From: Venturia oleaginea
Taxonomy: Eukaryota; Ascomycota; Dothideomycetes; Venturiales; Venturiaceae
Reading direction: 5' to 3'
DNA length: 64,000 bases
NCBI GenBank assembly: GCA_013176395.1
Contig: JABMLP010000012.1
Location: 806,001 to 870,000, forward strand
The notes under the pieces are model-generated. The model was not told the DNA's origin, did not search any database, and saw nothing but the letters and a program-made list of their open reading frames with translations. A program made the position numbers and the translations under genes. Shown here one piece after another: positions 29,180 to 38,722 of this stretch. Within the stretch, counting starts at the first letter, position 1. Every line of letters starts with the position of its first letter.

Positions 29180-29991
29180 GCGGCACTGAAGTTCCCCATT
29201 GGTGGCCTCGATCCCCCATCTACCCAGCTCAATTGAGCAAGTTCCTCTCGATACTCCTTCTCCCGCTGAATAACCTAGGTAATGTCGCCGTCCACCTCAT
29301 CGAGCAACTTCTTCCAAGTCGATGGATGATGGCTGCTTATGAATTCCCCCTATTAAATCTTCGAAGGACCTTAGTTCCAACGATTCGCTACACGGTTAAC
29401 GCGATCATCTCTTAGATACGCACCTCCCTCCTTATCCCATTCTCGCAAGATGGCAAATTTCTCCTTACCAAAAATATTGTGGTACCATTATCGATTTAGT
29501 TTGTAGAATTTACGGTGGAGTCGGTTCCATGGCATTTCTTCTATATGTATGTGGGTCTAGATCGACCTTCTATCGCCTTCGGAGATGTTTTGCCATCTGC
29601 ATAAAATTGGACCAGGCAAAAACGTTAAAGGTAATGTCTCGACGTCTTCCAGGTACCTTTTCTTCACGAATTCCACGTCGTCGATGATACCTTCGTTGAT
29701 TGACTATAGTATGTTGGTCCATTCGTCAATTTTGGCCTTGTAAAAGGCAAGAAGCAAATTTCTACTGTTGGCAAGGGGATAATTCTAGGTTTGAAATACT
29801 CTAAACGTTATAAAGGGGTACGTGCGAATCAGGATGTCCTGGCGCAATTTAGAAGGGAGTGTAAGAAAGCTTGTTGGTAAGATCTTCTTTGGTGCCAAGG
29901 TTTCGGTTTGGAGGCCTTCAGTTTGAGATCGGTATTGATAATTCTCTAGCAAGTTTGGGAAAAGAACTTCTAGGAATTTATCTCTAATCAT
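29180..29991 (-). pseudogene. F-box-like family, decayed copy 7
   Basis: From a true ATG at 29991 the frame reads to SFLTLPSKLRQDILIRTYPF and then stops. Further down it gives AKIDEWTNIL-stop-SINEG, then IIDDVEFVKKRYLEDVETL, WNRLHRKFYKLNR-stop, and HHPSTWKKLLDEVDGDIT. The TAG in NIL-stop-SINEG sits where copy 4 has the glutamine of VLQAVNS, consistent with CAG to TAG. At least four stops are present. Confidence 0.65.
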
Positions 29992-30039
29992 CTTAAATTG
30001 GAAGTGCTTTTTGGCTCTTCGATATCCGACTCATGAATA

Positions 30040-30140
30040 CAATAGTTTCATTGAACTTTTGTGAGGTTGTAGGTCTGTTGGAGGATCTTTTGGCGTAACG
30101 CGCGCGTGAGAGTGAGGAAGTTGGCAGGCGGATTCTTCGA
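30040..30140 (-). pseudogene. F-box-like family, N-terminal fragment copy 8
   Basis: The minus strand reads NPPANFLTLTRALRQKIL and then QQTYNLTKVQ before a TGA stop. This is only the family signature (FLTL..LRQKIL..TY). No other family block follows before copy 7 begins. Confidence 0.55.
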
Positions 30141-30309
30141 AGCCCTGGCCTGGTTGACCATCTTACTAATAGACTGTTAGCCGCGACAAGTGTACATGAT
30201 TGGGTAAGAAAACCTTTTATTTGTGGTGGTTGTTGTTCAACTGATGTGGTGGACCTGAGATCTTTTATACTCGCATCAGTTCTAAGTCCGTGCGCTTTCT
30301 GCATTGCTG

Positions 30310-30945
30310 ATGCACCGTGGATATCCGTTAGCTACCTGATGTGTATTACTGGTACGATTGAACCAGCTGGAGAAAGGCTATTTTGTATTTGCCATAAAGG
30401 ACTGTTGAGAGGTCAATTGGTACTGGCACGCTGCGACATTGTAAGCTCATCTACAGGCCACTGGGGCAGATATCGATATCTAAGTCTTTTCTCTAAATTC
30501 ATATGAACAGATAACTCAGGACTCCCTTGTATCCTATTAGAGGATTGCCATTAGATCTGGGAGCAGCCAGTTTACTTTGTATTTAGATCTTATCCTGACA
30601 AAACTAACTGTCTGTAGCTGTCCCTGGAGACGAATTGCTAAGTGCGCAACATGTACGGATGATATCGTTGCCTTACTTACTGTTCAAGTCGTAATCACAA
30701 TCGTAATACGGACTTATATGCTGACCTCTGTAGCTATCTACTATGGGATTATCGAAAATTGTATATCAATGGCAACGTTTGAAGAAGAAGAAGAATAATA
30801 ATAATAATAATTACCGGCTAATAACTGTACACCCGCAATCATCGATTTTTCGGACTATTGCATGCATGATTGCGACGATTACAATTATTGTATGTTCAAT
30901 GACTATTACATACATAAAATTCTGTAGCAATCAACACAATTAATA
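30310..30945. other. Region before the pogo element
   Basis: AT-rich with no supported gene. It contains a trinucleotide run (GAA then ATA/AAT units) at about 30780-30811. Confidence 0.45.
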
Positions 30946-30947
30946 TA

Positions 30948-32785
30948 GAGTGTGGACCCCAGATATGACCCAACCCCAGATATGACCCACGAAAATCAAA
31001 CCTCGACATGTGAGAACACTGCGCGCCGCCCACGTGCCACTGGCGTTTTAATAAAACTATCTAATAAATCCTCAGAATCCTCATCTTGCTCCTCCGAACT
31101 AGTCTCAACTATAATAACTTTGCGTTGGCGCCCCCGTGGCTTTTTTGCTTCAACGCGCGCCTCCTCCTCGCGGGCTATACGCAACACTTCCGTAGTCGAA
31201 TAGACCGCATCACCCTCTAATCGAACTCTTTTACCCTTTTTAGCCTTCTTCCGCTTCCGCAAATGTTCGGATTGCTCAGCTATTTGTTTAGCTTGAATTG
31301 CAATGGTTGCATTTTGAGTTTCGCATAGGCGTGTCATGCGCTCTGCATAGCGCCGTACCGGCGAAACAACGGCATGGCACTCGCGCAACGACTCTATGAA
31401 CTTTTTATTTGATTTTAATAGTTCAACTACTTCTGGAGGAGAGCTCTGTAGTAAAGAGAGATCGAGAGTAGTTATTGCGCGTGGTGTAATTGGTTGTGGA
31501 GCCGGTATAGGTGAGTCTTTCGGAAGCCCTCTGAGTACTCGCATAGGAAGCGCAGGCCATAAGCCGGTGCCACGCCATCCACTAAGGATATTTTCCTTGC
31601 TCATAGCCCTTTCGCGTGCACGAGAGAGTAATTCAATCCATTCTGAGCGTGGGATGCGCTGTGAACTGAGCCGGGAGATCGCATGCGTTTCGATAGTATG
31701 GGCCCGTTTAAACGTCGCAAACACGCCTACATCAAGCGGTTGTAGTATATGTGAGCAGTGAGGAGGCATAATTAGGAGATCAATATTATGCTCCATGCAG
31801 TAGGCAATAAAATCGCCCTGGATATGACTTCCATGGCCATCCGCGACAAGTAAACGCTGGCGACCCGCAGCCTTCTCGCGGGTAAGAGGGTCGAAAAGAT
31901 TGATTAACCACGCCAACCCAAGGTTATTCGAGGTCCAGCCATTCTTGCTTGTTGCAAAGTGCCATCCCAGAGGTGATGATTCATTGATCCATCGCGTATT
32001 AACGTCCTGGCCTTTGAATATCAGGAGCGGCGCCAGCGCTTCGCCTGCGGCATTGATGCACTCAATCACTGTTACCCACTCCTGTTTGCCTCCGATCACC
32101 TTGTACTTCTGTGTACTGTCGAGGTGTACAAGCACCTTCAACGCCTGCTCTTCGTCAATACCAAATCCAGCCTTATCCATATTCCACATATGCGCAGGAT
32201 CGTACTTATGCTCCTGGAGCATCTCTCTGACTGCGTCAAACCAGCGTTTTACATGCTCATATGTTGCCCCCTCGTTGCGTACATGCTCTAGCTGACGAGC
32301 ATATACTCCTGCTATCTCAGGATGTCTTTTTTGAAAGCGCTGGATCCATTTATCGTTGATAGTGAAGCGTGGGGTGGTAGGTAGGATAAGATGTGACGCG
32401 TGCGTGACGCGTGCGTGTCGAATATGAATTGCGAGCTCTTTGAGCAACGGGTTGGTAATATGAGTTCCAGTATTTGTGTATCGCTTAATCCAGCGTACAA
32501 GAGTATCTTCTTCCGCGATGGTAAGAATTTGGGTCATTTTGTGGCTGGTAGAGTTCGTCAAGCCGCCGTTGAGCCTGCGCTGTAGTGTTTTGTTATCAAC
32601 TTGAAAGAACTTTGCAGCAGCCCTAATAGACGAAAAGTCTTTATTTTGTAGTGCATAAATAGCCTTTGATAGTTGAACTTCGTAATCCGGCGATTTTTTG
32701 GATGATTTCGAAGGCATTGGTGGGGATAACGCGTGTAGCATGCGCTTTGGAGGATTTTCGTGGGTCATATCTGGGGTCCACACTC
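30948..32785 (-). mobile_element. pogo/Fot1-type DNA transposon with TIRs and TA duplication
   Basis: 1,838-bp element between TA dinucleotides (30946-30947 and 32786-32787). A 25-bp perfect terminal inverted repeat, starting GAGTGTGGACCCC, is at 30948-30972 and 32761-32785. At the left end a 17-bp part of the TIR (30956-30972) is tandemly duplicated at 30973-30989. The inner TIR sequence CGAAAATC is shared by both ends. It encodes one intact transposase and may be active. Confidence 0.93.
30996..32768 (-). CDS. pogo/Fot1 family DDE transposase
   Basis: About 590 residues that cut and paste the element in the nucleus. The N-terminal part has a psq-type helix-turn-helix (IYALQNKDFSSIRAAAKFFQ) and then a CENP-B/Tc5-type DNA-binding region (WIKRYTNTGTHI to WIQRFQKRHPEI). 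The catalytic domain has NMDKAGF, then VADGHGSH, and LDVGVF with exactly 35 residues between the last two aspartates, the DD35D spacing of Fot1/pogo elements. A basic tail (RKRKKAKKGKRVR) may be a nuclear signal. The ATG at 32768 lies within the TIR; ATGs at 32741 and 32717 are also possible. Sequence before 32785 is outside the element. No stops or shifts are seen. Confidence 0.9.
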   Translation of the reverse strand: MTHENPPKRMLHALSPPMPSKSSKKSPDYEVQLSKAIYALQNKDFSSIRAAAKFFQVDNKTLQRRLNGGLTNSTSHKMTQILTIAEEDTLVRWIKRYTNTGTHITNPLLKELAIHIRHARVTHASHLILPTTPRFTINDKWIQRFQKRHPEIAGVYARQLEHVRNEGATYEHVKRWFDAVREMLQEHKYDPAHMWNMDKAGFGIDEEQALKVLVHLDSTQKYKVIGGKQEWVTVIECINAAGEALAPLLIFKGQDVNTRWINESSPLGWHFATSKNGWTSNNLGLAWLINLFDPLTREKAAGRQRLLVADGHGSHIQGDFIAYCMEHNIDLLIMPPHCSHILQPLDVGVFATFKRAHTIETHAISRLSSQRIPRSEWIELLSRARERAMSKENILSGWRGTGLWPALPMRVLRGLPKDSPIPAPQPITPRAITTLDLSLLQSSPPEVVELLKSNKKFIESLRECHAVVSPVRRYAERMTRLCETQNATIAIQAKQIAEQSEHLRKRKKAKKGKRVRLEGDAVYSTTEVLRIAREEEARVEAKKPRGRQRKVIIVETSSEEQDEDSEDLLDSFIKTPVARGRRAVFSHVEV

Positions 32786-32920
32786 TAGTTATAGTCAACA
32801 CAGTGGAGGGCAACTTACCGTGCAAACTTCTGCTCAAAAACCCGATTTCAGCAACACCAACAACCTCAAATTACACCTATGGCGACACTATTATCAAGCC
32901 AGGCGCTGTCCTAGCGCTCT

Positions 32921-33289
32921 AAAAAACCTCCTGCACCTGAAGATATCCCTCTCTATCCAACGCTCCAGCTTGGAATGACTTTCGAGACTCTTGAGGAAGC
33001 CAAAAACCTCATTACCGACGTGATTGCGGCCGCCAATGAGTCTTTCAACGTTAAGAACAGCAAGTCCCAATTCTGGCAACTCGAATGCTGTGGTCGTGAG
33101 AAGCATACATGCCATTTCGCAATACAAGTAGCCCTGGTAGGCAAGCCAAAGAAGTGGAAGTTACGACAACTTAAGAAGCATACGTGTCCGCTATCCTGTG
33201 CATTCTGCGGCTCAAAAAACCATATGAGTGACGCCTGCGATGCCAGCGAGATTGGTAGGGACATTGAGTTGTTATCGGAGGAAGAATGA
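32921..33289 (+). pseudogene. MULE-like N-terminal zinc-finger fragment
   Basis: The frame reads KKPPAPEDIPLYPTLQLG, then MTFETLEEAKNLITDVIAAA, WQLECCGREKHTCHFAIQ and KKHTCPLSC, ending with a knuckle-like CAFCGSKNHMSDAC. The pattern (F-x-x-x-E-E-A-K, then CC..C.F, then HTC) is that of the DNA-binding N-terminus of Mutator-like transposases. The catalytic domain is absent, so this looks like an orphan fragment. The ATG at 32975 would give 104 residues. It is not adjacent to the MULE at 46.3 kb, which lacks exactly this part. Confidence 0.5.
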
Positions 33290-33425
33290 GCGATTGTGAG
33301 GCCGCCGGCAGTATGTACAGCGACCTTGGCACGGTTCTGAGCGAGATATTTGAGGCAAAATGATGAATTTAATTGAGTTGAGTCGATTGCCGTGTAGTTT
33401 GAGTTTGTACATTATTCAAATGCGG

Positions 33426-33897
33426 TTAGCGCCATTCTATGGTCATGGTCGGTGTAATGCCCCTGAGATTGACTTCGATTACAGCAGCGACTCTATGCAA
33501 TGAATGGCTGAACCTTTTGGCCTCAAACACTCCTGGAACAGGGTTTCGAGCTTGAGGGCAAGAATAATTAACGATGGTTGCGAGAATGTACCTATCGTCG
33601 CCATCTGGGCCGAAGATATGACCAACGTCTATGATGAATATTGTAGAGAAAGTAATCCCCAATTTGTTGAGCTCATGCTTGTGAACTGATTCTATCGCAG
33701 CATACCACGAGTCATAGGCGGTTATGAGTTGAGCCTCAAATAGGGCTGGTTGAACTACGCATGGACCAGCGTAATGGATGTGGTCTAATATAGTATATAT
33801 CTTGTGGCGAAGTGGCTTGACAATAGAGCTGAATGCATAGATATTCAGCGATGACTCGTGAGAGGACGAAGGAGCAGGTCGTTTCCTTTATTAGTAA
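33426..33897 (-). pseudogene. Unrecognised reading frame without a start codon
   Basis: A continuous minus frame of about 155 codons, from KRPAPSSSHESS through KPLRHKIYTILDHIHY, FEAQLITAYDSWYAAIESV and HIFGPDGDDRYILATIVN to MTIEWR. Composition looks protein-like, but no ATG precedes it. It may be a 3' exon or a relic. No family is recognised. Confidence 0.3.
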
Positions 33898-33951
33898 CTA
33901 TTACACAACAAAATTATCCACTTCAATTCTTCAGCTCATCTAGAATACCGA

Positions 33952-34400
33952 TCAGCAATCTTCATAAACCCCCTTCAAACCCCTCAACGCACCCTCATCA
34001 TCATCCGCTAATTTAATAAAGTCCCCTTATTCTCATCATCCCCATACTTCCAATCTTTCTGAACAAAATAGCTCATTCCATTGACATCGCACGGAATACA
34101 GAAGCCTTCTTCAGATTGAACGCGGTTTCATCGCAACATATCCCTATCGTCGTTCGGCAGCTTAATGATAGTACCCGTGTTTTCCCTAAAGAAGCATTAT
34201 CCAGGCTCTTTATTTTCCATCTTTGTGTACAGAGTAATTTCCTCCATCCACAGCACAAAGATGGACAAGTTTACTTCAGACCAAACACAAAGTGGCGCTG
34301 CGTCGATGGTAGTGAAAGAGTTATAACAGGCCTTGCAAGCTACGACCCATCCATCCACAGTAAACTCATCGATCGCAAATCCCCATCCTCAAAAGGCCAT
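33952..34400 (-). pseudogene. Decayed gene, product unknown
   Basis: The minus strand gives protein-like pieces: FTVDGWVVACKACYNSFTTI, WSEVNLSIFVLWMEEITLYT, IIKLPNDDRDMLR, then EEGFCIPCDVNGMSYFVQKD and, after a one-base frame change, DFIKLADDDEGALRGLKGV ending EDC at a TGA (33954-33952). Two in-frame stops and one shift interrupt it. Several cysteines might suggest a secreted protein, but I cannot name a family. Confidence 0.35.
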
Positions 34401-35173
34401 CGTAAGATCCAGGCTGAAAATATCGTCATCGTCAGCACCAACAACATCAACCCTTCATCCCACGCCCACGCCCATCCAGACAGCCGCGCAACCCCGCTCA
34501 AAGACCTCGTGATATATCCGCTCCAACTCCTATTATATCCCTTACTCGCCCGAGTCTTTGCCTACTCTATCCTCTACAATCCCATCATCCACTTTTCCCA
34601 AAGTATCCGCCCAGAGAGTCCTCGCCTTTCCCTCTGAATTAATTATCCCCTAAACCGTACCGGCCTAGTCATCTCCCTACTTAAGGCGCGCTTGAAGATG
34701 GAAGTCCTGCGACAGAGCTAGGATGGACGGATGGATTGACGGAGCACGGCGGGGAGAATGAGGAAAGATATTGGCGTTCGGGGTGGTTGGCTGGCCATCT
34801 ACGTGATGTGGCTTGAAGACAATGTCTGTGACGTGTTTGTGCGCTCTGTTCATACCAGGGGAAATTTCAGCAACGCCTTTTTTTCTTTTTTTTTTCAAGA
34901 ATCATCACTGGGGTGAGTAGATAGAACACAAGCAACAACTTTTTGTATCCAAATGCCATGCATTAATAGCGACTCCATCCATCCACCCATTCCAAAAACA
35001 CAGCGGCTCAAAGCAGCGCTCACCCAAAAAACCCCGAACAACTCATATACAAGTCCAAAGCGCACATCCAGTTCATAACATATCCACAGCCCCATCTCTT
35101 CCCACCCCACATCACACCAAGCATACCCCCTCCCCCTTCCAACCCCCTCTCTTCATCCAAAAGCCCCAGCAAA
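34401..35173. other. Region without a supported gene
   Basis: A plus frame at 34116-34637 overlaps the decayed minus-strand gene and has no recognisable domain. A poly-T tract is at about 34877-34893. The rest is the 3' flank of the VID24 gene. Confidence 0.4.
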
Positions 35174-37189
35174 CTACTTAAACTCCCAACTCGGAAACCT
35201 CCCCAACTCCGCCTCTCCCTTCCTCTCCAACGTCAACCTCTGATACGGACTACTCTGCGGATCACAATACAACCCCTCGACAGCCCCATCCCCCCTCCGC
35301 ATACAAACATAATAAAACCCACTAATCGTCAACCCGGTAAACCCATCCGGCATCTCCACAGCCTCGTAAAAATCAACCGCGTCCCGCGCCTCGATACCCG
35401 CAGATCCAGAACCATAGACATGCACTCTCTCACCACCACCACTCTGAATCTTGGACGGCGAATCGCGGACGAAACAGCGTTCTTTCCAGCGCATGAGGAT
35501 GTAGGATTGCGAGAGGTGTTCTAGATATCCCTTTGACGTGAGACGACCAATCAGCTCTTCGTCTGTGAAATCTTTGAAAGGTTCGAGTTTGCGCCAGTAG
35601 GTAGCATCGTTATCGAGACTACTCTTGAAACTCTCAGTTTTGAACGTGAAGTTTTTGAAGTCGAGGATTTCGCCCTCGAGATACGTCGTTATGCTTTTCC
35701 GTTCTTCTTTCTTGGGAGGAGGGGCGGGTATACTGTGCAATTGGTTGTGATCGACACCAGTCATTGGCCAGATATCATCAGCCAAGTTTGAGAGAAAGTC
35801 TGAAGCTGGCCCTTGGGATGGAACATCGTATGCTTCCATGGTCGCGGCCATGGTCATTCTCTCATAATCCACTGCATGGATTCTGACCTTCACGGGCCAG
35901 AAATCGGCTTTCGTTGGACCAGGCGGCCGGGAAGGACGCGTTCGCTGGGCATGTGGGGGTATTGAACTAGAAGAAGTCCATTGTCGCGATACTTCATCCA
36001 ATGTGAAACGAGGTTGGTACTCCCGCCGCGACGAATTGGATGATTCTGAGGCTCGCCATTCCGTCTCCCATCTCGATATCGGCTCGTGGCTGGACAAGAA
36101 GTCTCCCGGAGTGTGTGCTCTTTGTTGTCCCTCAAAAACAGCCCCGGGCACGAGAAGCGATGTCTCATGCGTTGGAGGCAAGGAGTATACATCGAGCAGA
36201 AAATCGTCATGAGTGTCCACAAAATTCTCTTTTGTAGCGAGATGAAAGTCGACAGCTTGCATAAAACCATCCTCTTCTGTCCTGGAATAACGGAGATTGG
36301 CCAGATACTTCACAGTCGAAGGCAGCCATTTCGATCTGTCTGACGGTTCCGACGTAGGATCCTGCAATATCGCCCGCCGTAATCGAGGTCGAGGATCCGA
36401 TTGATGGGCGGGTATCGGCATCTCTCCAATCCGCCGCTGTACTTGTTCAGCAGCTCTACTCTCCTCCAACCTTGTCCTAGCCTCCTCAGCTTCAACAGCT
36501 TGCCGCTCAGATCGATCGATAAAATACCTCTCCATATCCGCTGCTGCTCTCGCAAAAAAGCGTGGATGTCGTCGAATAGCCTGCAAAGTCGCCGCCGACC
36601 TCAAACCCGACTCATTCCTCGACGTCCCAGGCGCCGTGCTCGAAAACCTCGTCGCATGCACCCGACTCCTCCTTTCCCTCTCCTGATCCAATTCTGTCTG
36701 CGCAAGCACCCTCAATACCTCGGGATGAGCAGTAGGCTGCTGCCTCCTCAATTCCCTCTGTATGGCCTGCAAATCCGCCTCCTCACTCCCGCCATCATCC
36801 TCGTCCTCACTCCCGGGACTCCAGTCATACAGCGAGTTATGACTAGGCACCCGATCACCATAAGCAGGATCATGCAACCGATTCAACCGCGCCAGAACCC
36901 TCTGCAAGCGATCCCTCCTCGCGCGATCATGGCGACTCATCCTCTGACTCCTATCTTCCAAATACTCTCTCTCCGCGTTTTGCGCCCTCCATTCGTCTTG
37001 CGGATCAATTTGCGTGCGCAGAAAACTGATGTTGGCCTCGTTGGCTTCGTCCTCGGCTGGGTTGGTGTGGTTGGTAAGTGTAGAGGCCAGATCCGGGACG
37101 GGGATTGCTTCAATCTGGCGGATCGCAGTGAGGTAGGCGGTATGTTCGCTGTTGTGGGAGGAGGAAGGGGTGTCTAGCCTCTGGTCCAT
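35174..37189 (-). CDS. VID24: VID24/GID4 family protein (GID ubiquitin-ligase substrate receptor)
   Basis: 671 residues from the first true ATG at 37189; the longer frame starts at a TTG. In yeast, Gid4/Vid24 is the receptor of the GID E3 ligase that binds N-terminal proline degrons and drives degradation of gluconeogenic enzymes. The C-terminal third holds the family domain: ITTYLEGEILDFKNFTFKT, the aromatic WRKLEPFKDF, YILMRWKERCFV, GLTISGFYYVCM and a GLYCDPQSSPYQRLTL end. The N-terminal ~400 residues are charged, partly coiled-coil (REYLEDRSQRMSRHDRARRD, SERQAVEAEEARTRLEESRA) and low complexity, far longer than yeast Gid4 (362 residues). Orthology with Gid4 versus a paralogue such as Gid10 is not settled. 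Confidence 0.88.
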   Translation of the reverse strand: MDQRLDTPSSSHNSEHTAYLTAIRQIEAIPVPDLASTLTNHTNPAEDEANEANISFLRTQIDPQDEWRAQNAEREYLEDRSQRMSRHDRARRDRLQRVLARLNRLHDPAYGDRVPSHNSLYDWSPGSEDEDDGGSEEADLQAIQRELRRQQPTAHPEVLRVLAQTELDQERERRSRVHATRFSSTAPGTSRNESGLRSAATLQAIRRHPRFFARAAADMERYFIDRSERQAVEAEEARTRLEESRAAEQVQRRIGEMPIPAHQSDPRPRLRRAILQDPTSEPSDRSKWLPSTVKYLANLRYSRTEEDGFMQAVDFHLATKENFVDTHDDFLLDVYSLPPTHETSLLVPGAVFEGQQRAHTPGDFLSSHEPISRWETEWRASESSNSSRREYQPRFTLDEVSRQWTSSSSIPPHAQRTRPSRPPGPTKADFWPVKVRIHAVDYERMTMAATMEAYDVPSQGPASDFLSNLADDIWPMTGVDHNQLHSIPAPPPKKEERKSITTYLEGEILDFKNFTFKTESFKSSLDNDATYWRKLEPFKDFTDEELIGRLTSKGYLEHLSQSYILMRWKERCFVRDSPSKIQSGGGERVHVYGSGSAGIEARDAVDFYEAVEMPDGFTGLTISGFYYVCMRRGDGAVEGLYCDPQSSPYQRLTLERKGEAELGRFPSWEFK

Positions 37190-38722
37190 GTGAGATGTGT
37201 TGCGATGCGCTGGCTCGGATGTATGGGTGGAGATGAGTGGATGCAGGAGTGGAGGTATTATCGCGTGAGGCCTGCAGTGAGAATCGGATGAGTCCCTTGG
37301 TCTCAGCTGGTGCAGGGTAATTAGATCTAAGCGGGGCGCAGACAGCCGAAGGTCTCGACTTGCACCTGCCAACTACGCAAGAGTGAACTATCAACAACAA
37401 TCAGTAGTGGAATCGCAGATTTGTAGTGGCACCTTATCTCCCTATCTGAGAAATAGCTGCCGCATATCTCGTATTAGAACTAAGCGGGAACAAGTCGGCG
37501 CTTGGTTCTTGGTCGAAGCCCGACAGCCTCCAACCAGACCGAACCAGCCGCCTGGCAGCATGGCCCAGAGGACGGCCCATCAATCTTGGCGAACCAGATA
37601 TAATCTTTCTCAAACGGGCACCGTTATGCGTCAAACAACTGTCTCTCGTGTTTTCCGACGACCTCTCGAACGGCATGTACTTGCAAACAAGACGATCCCA
37701 CACCAGACTCGAGAAGATCATCCCAAAACCGCTGTAAAAGCAACGGCAATGACATTGACGTATCCTTGTATATATTTTTTGTTTCAATAATTAGGTTTTA
37801 CTAAAATACAAAAGAGCTCAGCTCTAGCGACGATGGAAAATCCAGTTCCCATCGATTTGAATGAAGCCCAGCTCCATTGTGCCCAGAGTTGATAGGATGG
37901 AAGCCTATGCCCCACGAACCAGTTCGATTCCACAGAAGAATGGGAACAAGAGGACGTGTCGAAGATCCACACACATCGTGCTTCTGCAAGCAGAAGCTTC
38001 TACCAACGTGGACAGACACCATCCGCCACGGACGGATGGCCTGCAGGACCTGCGCCGCCTCTTGATTCCATCCCGTGCTTCCATGACCGATTATGGGGCA
38101 GAGAAACATGACGCAGCATCGCGGATGCCTCGTACATGATTCCCAGTCGCTGCCAAATGGTCCTAGCCGACACACAGTATCGAATTCAGCGAGAAGGAAC
38201 GCCCATATCCAGGAGTCGAAAGAGATCTGTGGACATTCCAGCCCAAGTCTCCGTCGTAATCCGACTCCCGAAGAAATGAAAACATTCCATCATGACGACG
38301 TTAGAAAAGAGAAGATGAGAAGAGTAAAGCAAGATGTCCGCCCTCTTCGTAGCCGTGAGGCTGTGACTCTAGTGTAATGCGACCGGGCCAGTAGTATGCG
38401 AACCCAAAAATAAAAATCCAAAAACTCGCTCGCTAAAATAAAAACAAAGACGACATGGAAACAACAGAGAAGTATCCAAAGGAAAAACCAAGCTTGTCGA
38501 AGAACCGGGTTATGCTGCCCGTTCGCCGAAGCGCCGTGATGAAACGCCATCCTAGATGCATGATGCGTGTGAGCTGATATCGATCGTACAACATCGCTTT
38601 TATTGTCTCGTGAGGTGTCGCAATTTCTATGCGCCTCGCCGCAAGGGGTATTAAAATGCATAATGAGAACTCGACCGAAGAGCCAGTCGTCGGGTCGTCT
38701 GAGAAGAGAAAGCTGTACGAGC
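37190..38722. other. Intergenic region VID24 to next gene
   Basis: Open frames on both strands (for example 37383-37790 and 37801-38175) overlap each other and have no domain. The 347-codon minus frame at 38290-39333 lies mostly over the gene at 38723-39811 in another frame and is treated as spurious. Nothing firm is seen. Confidence 0.4.

Noticed and set aside
36401..37177. 258-codon plus-strand protein
   Set aside because: It is antisense to the N-terminal part of the VID24 gene and is rich in Pro, Arg and Leu, as expected for a shadow frame.
37801..38175. 124-codon Trp/Cys-rich protein
   Set aside because: Overlaps open frames on the other strand, has no recognisable motif and no supporting context.
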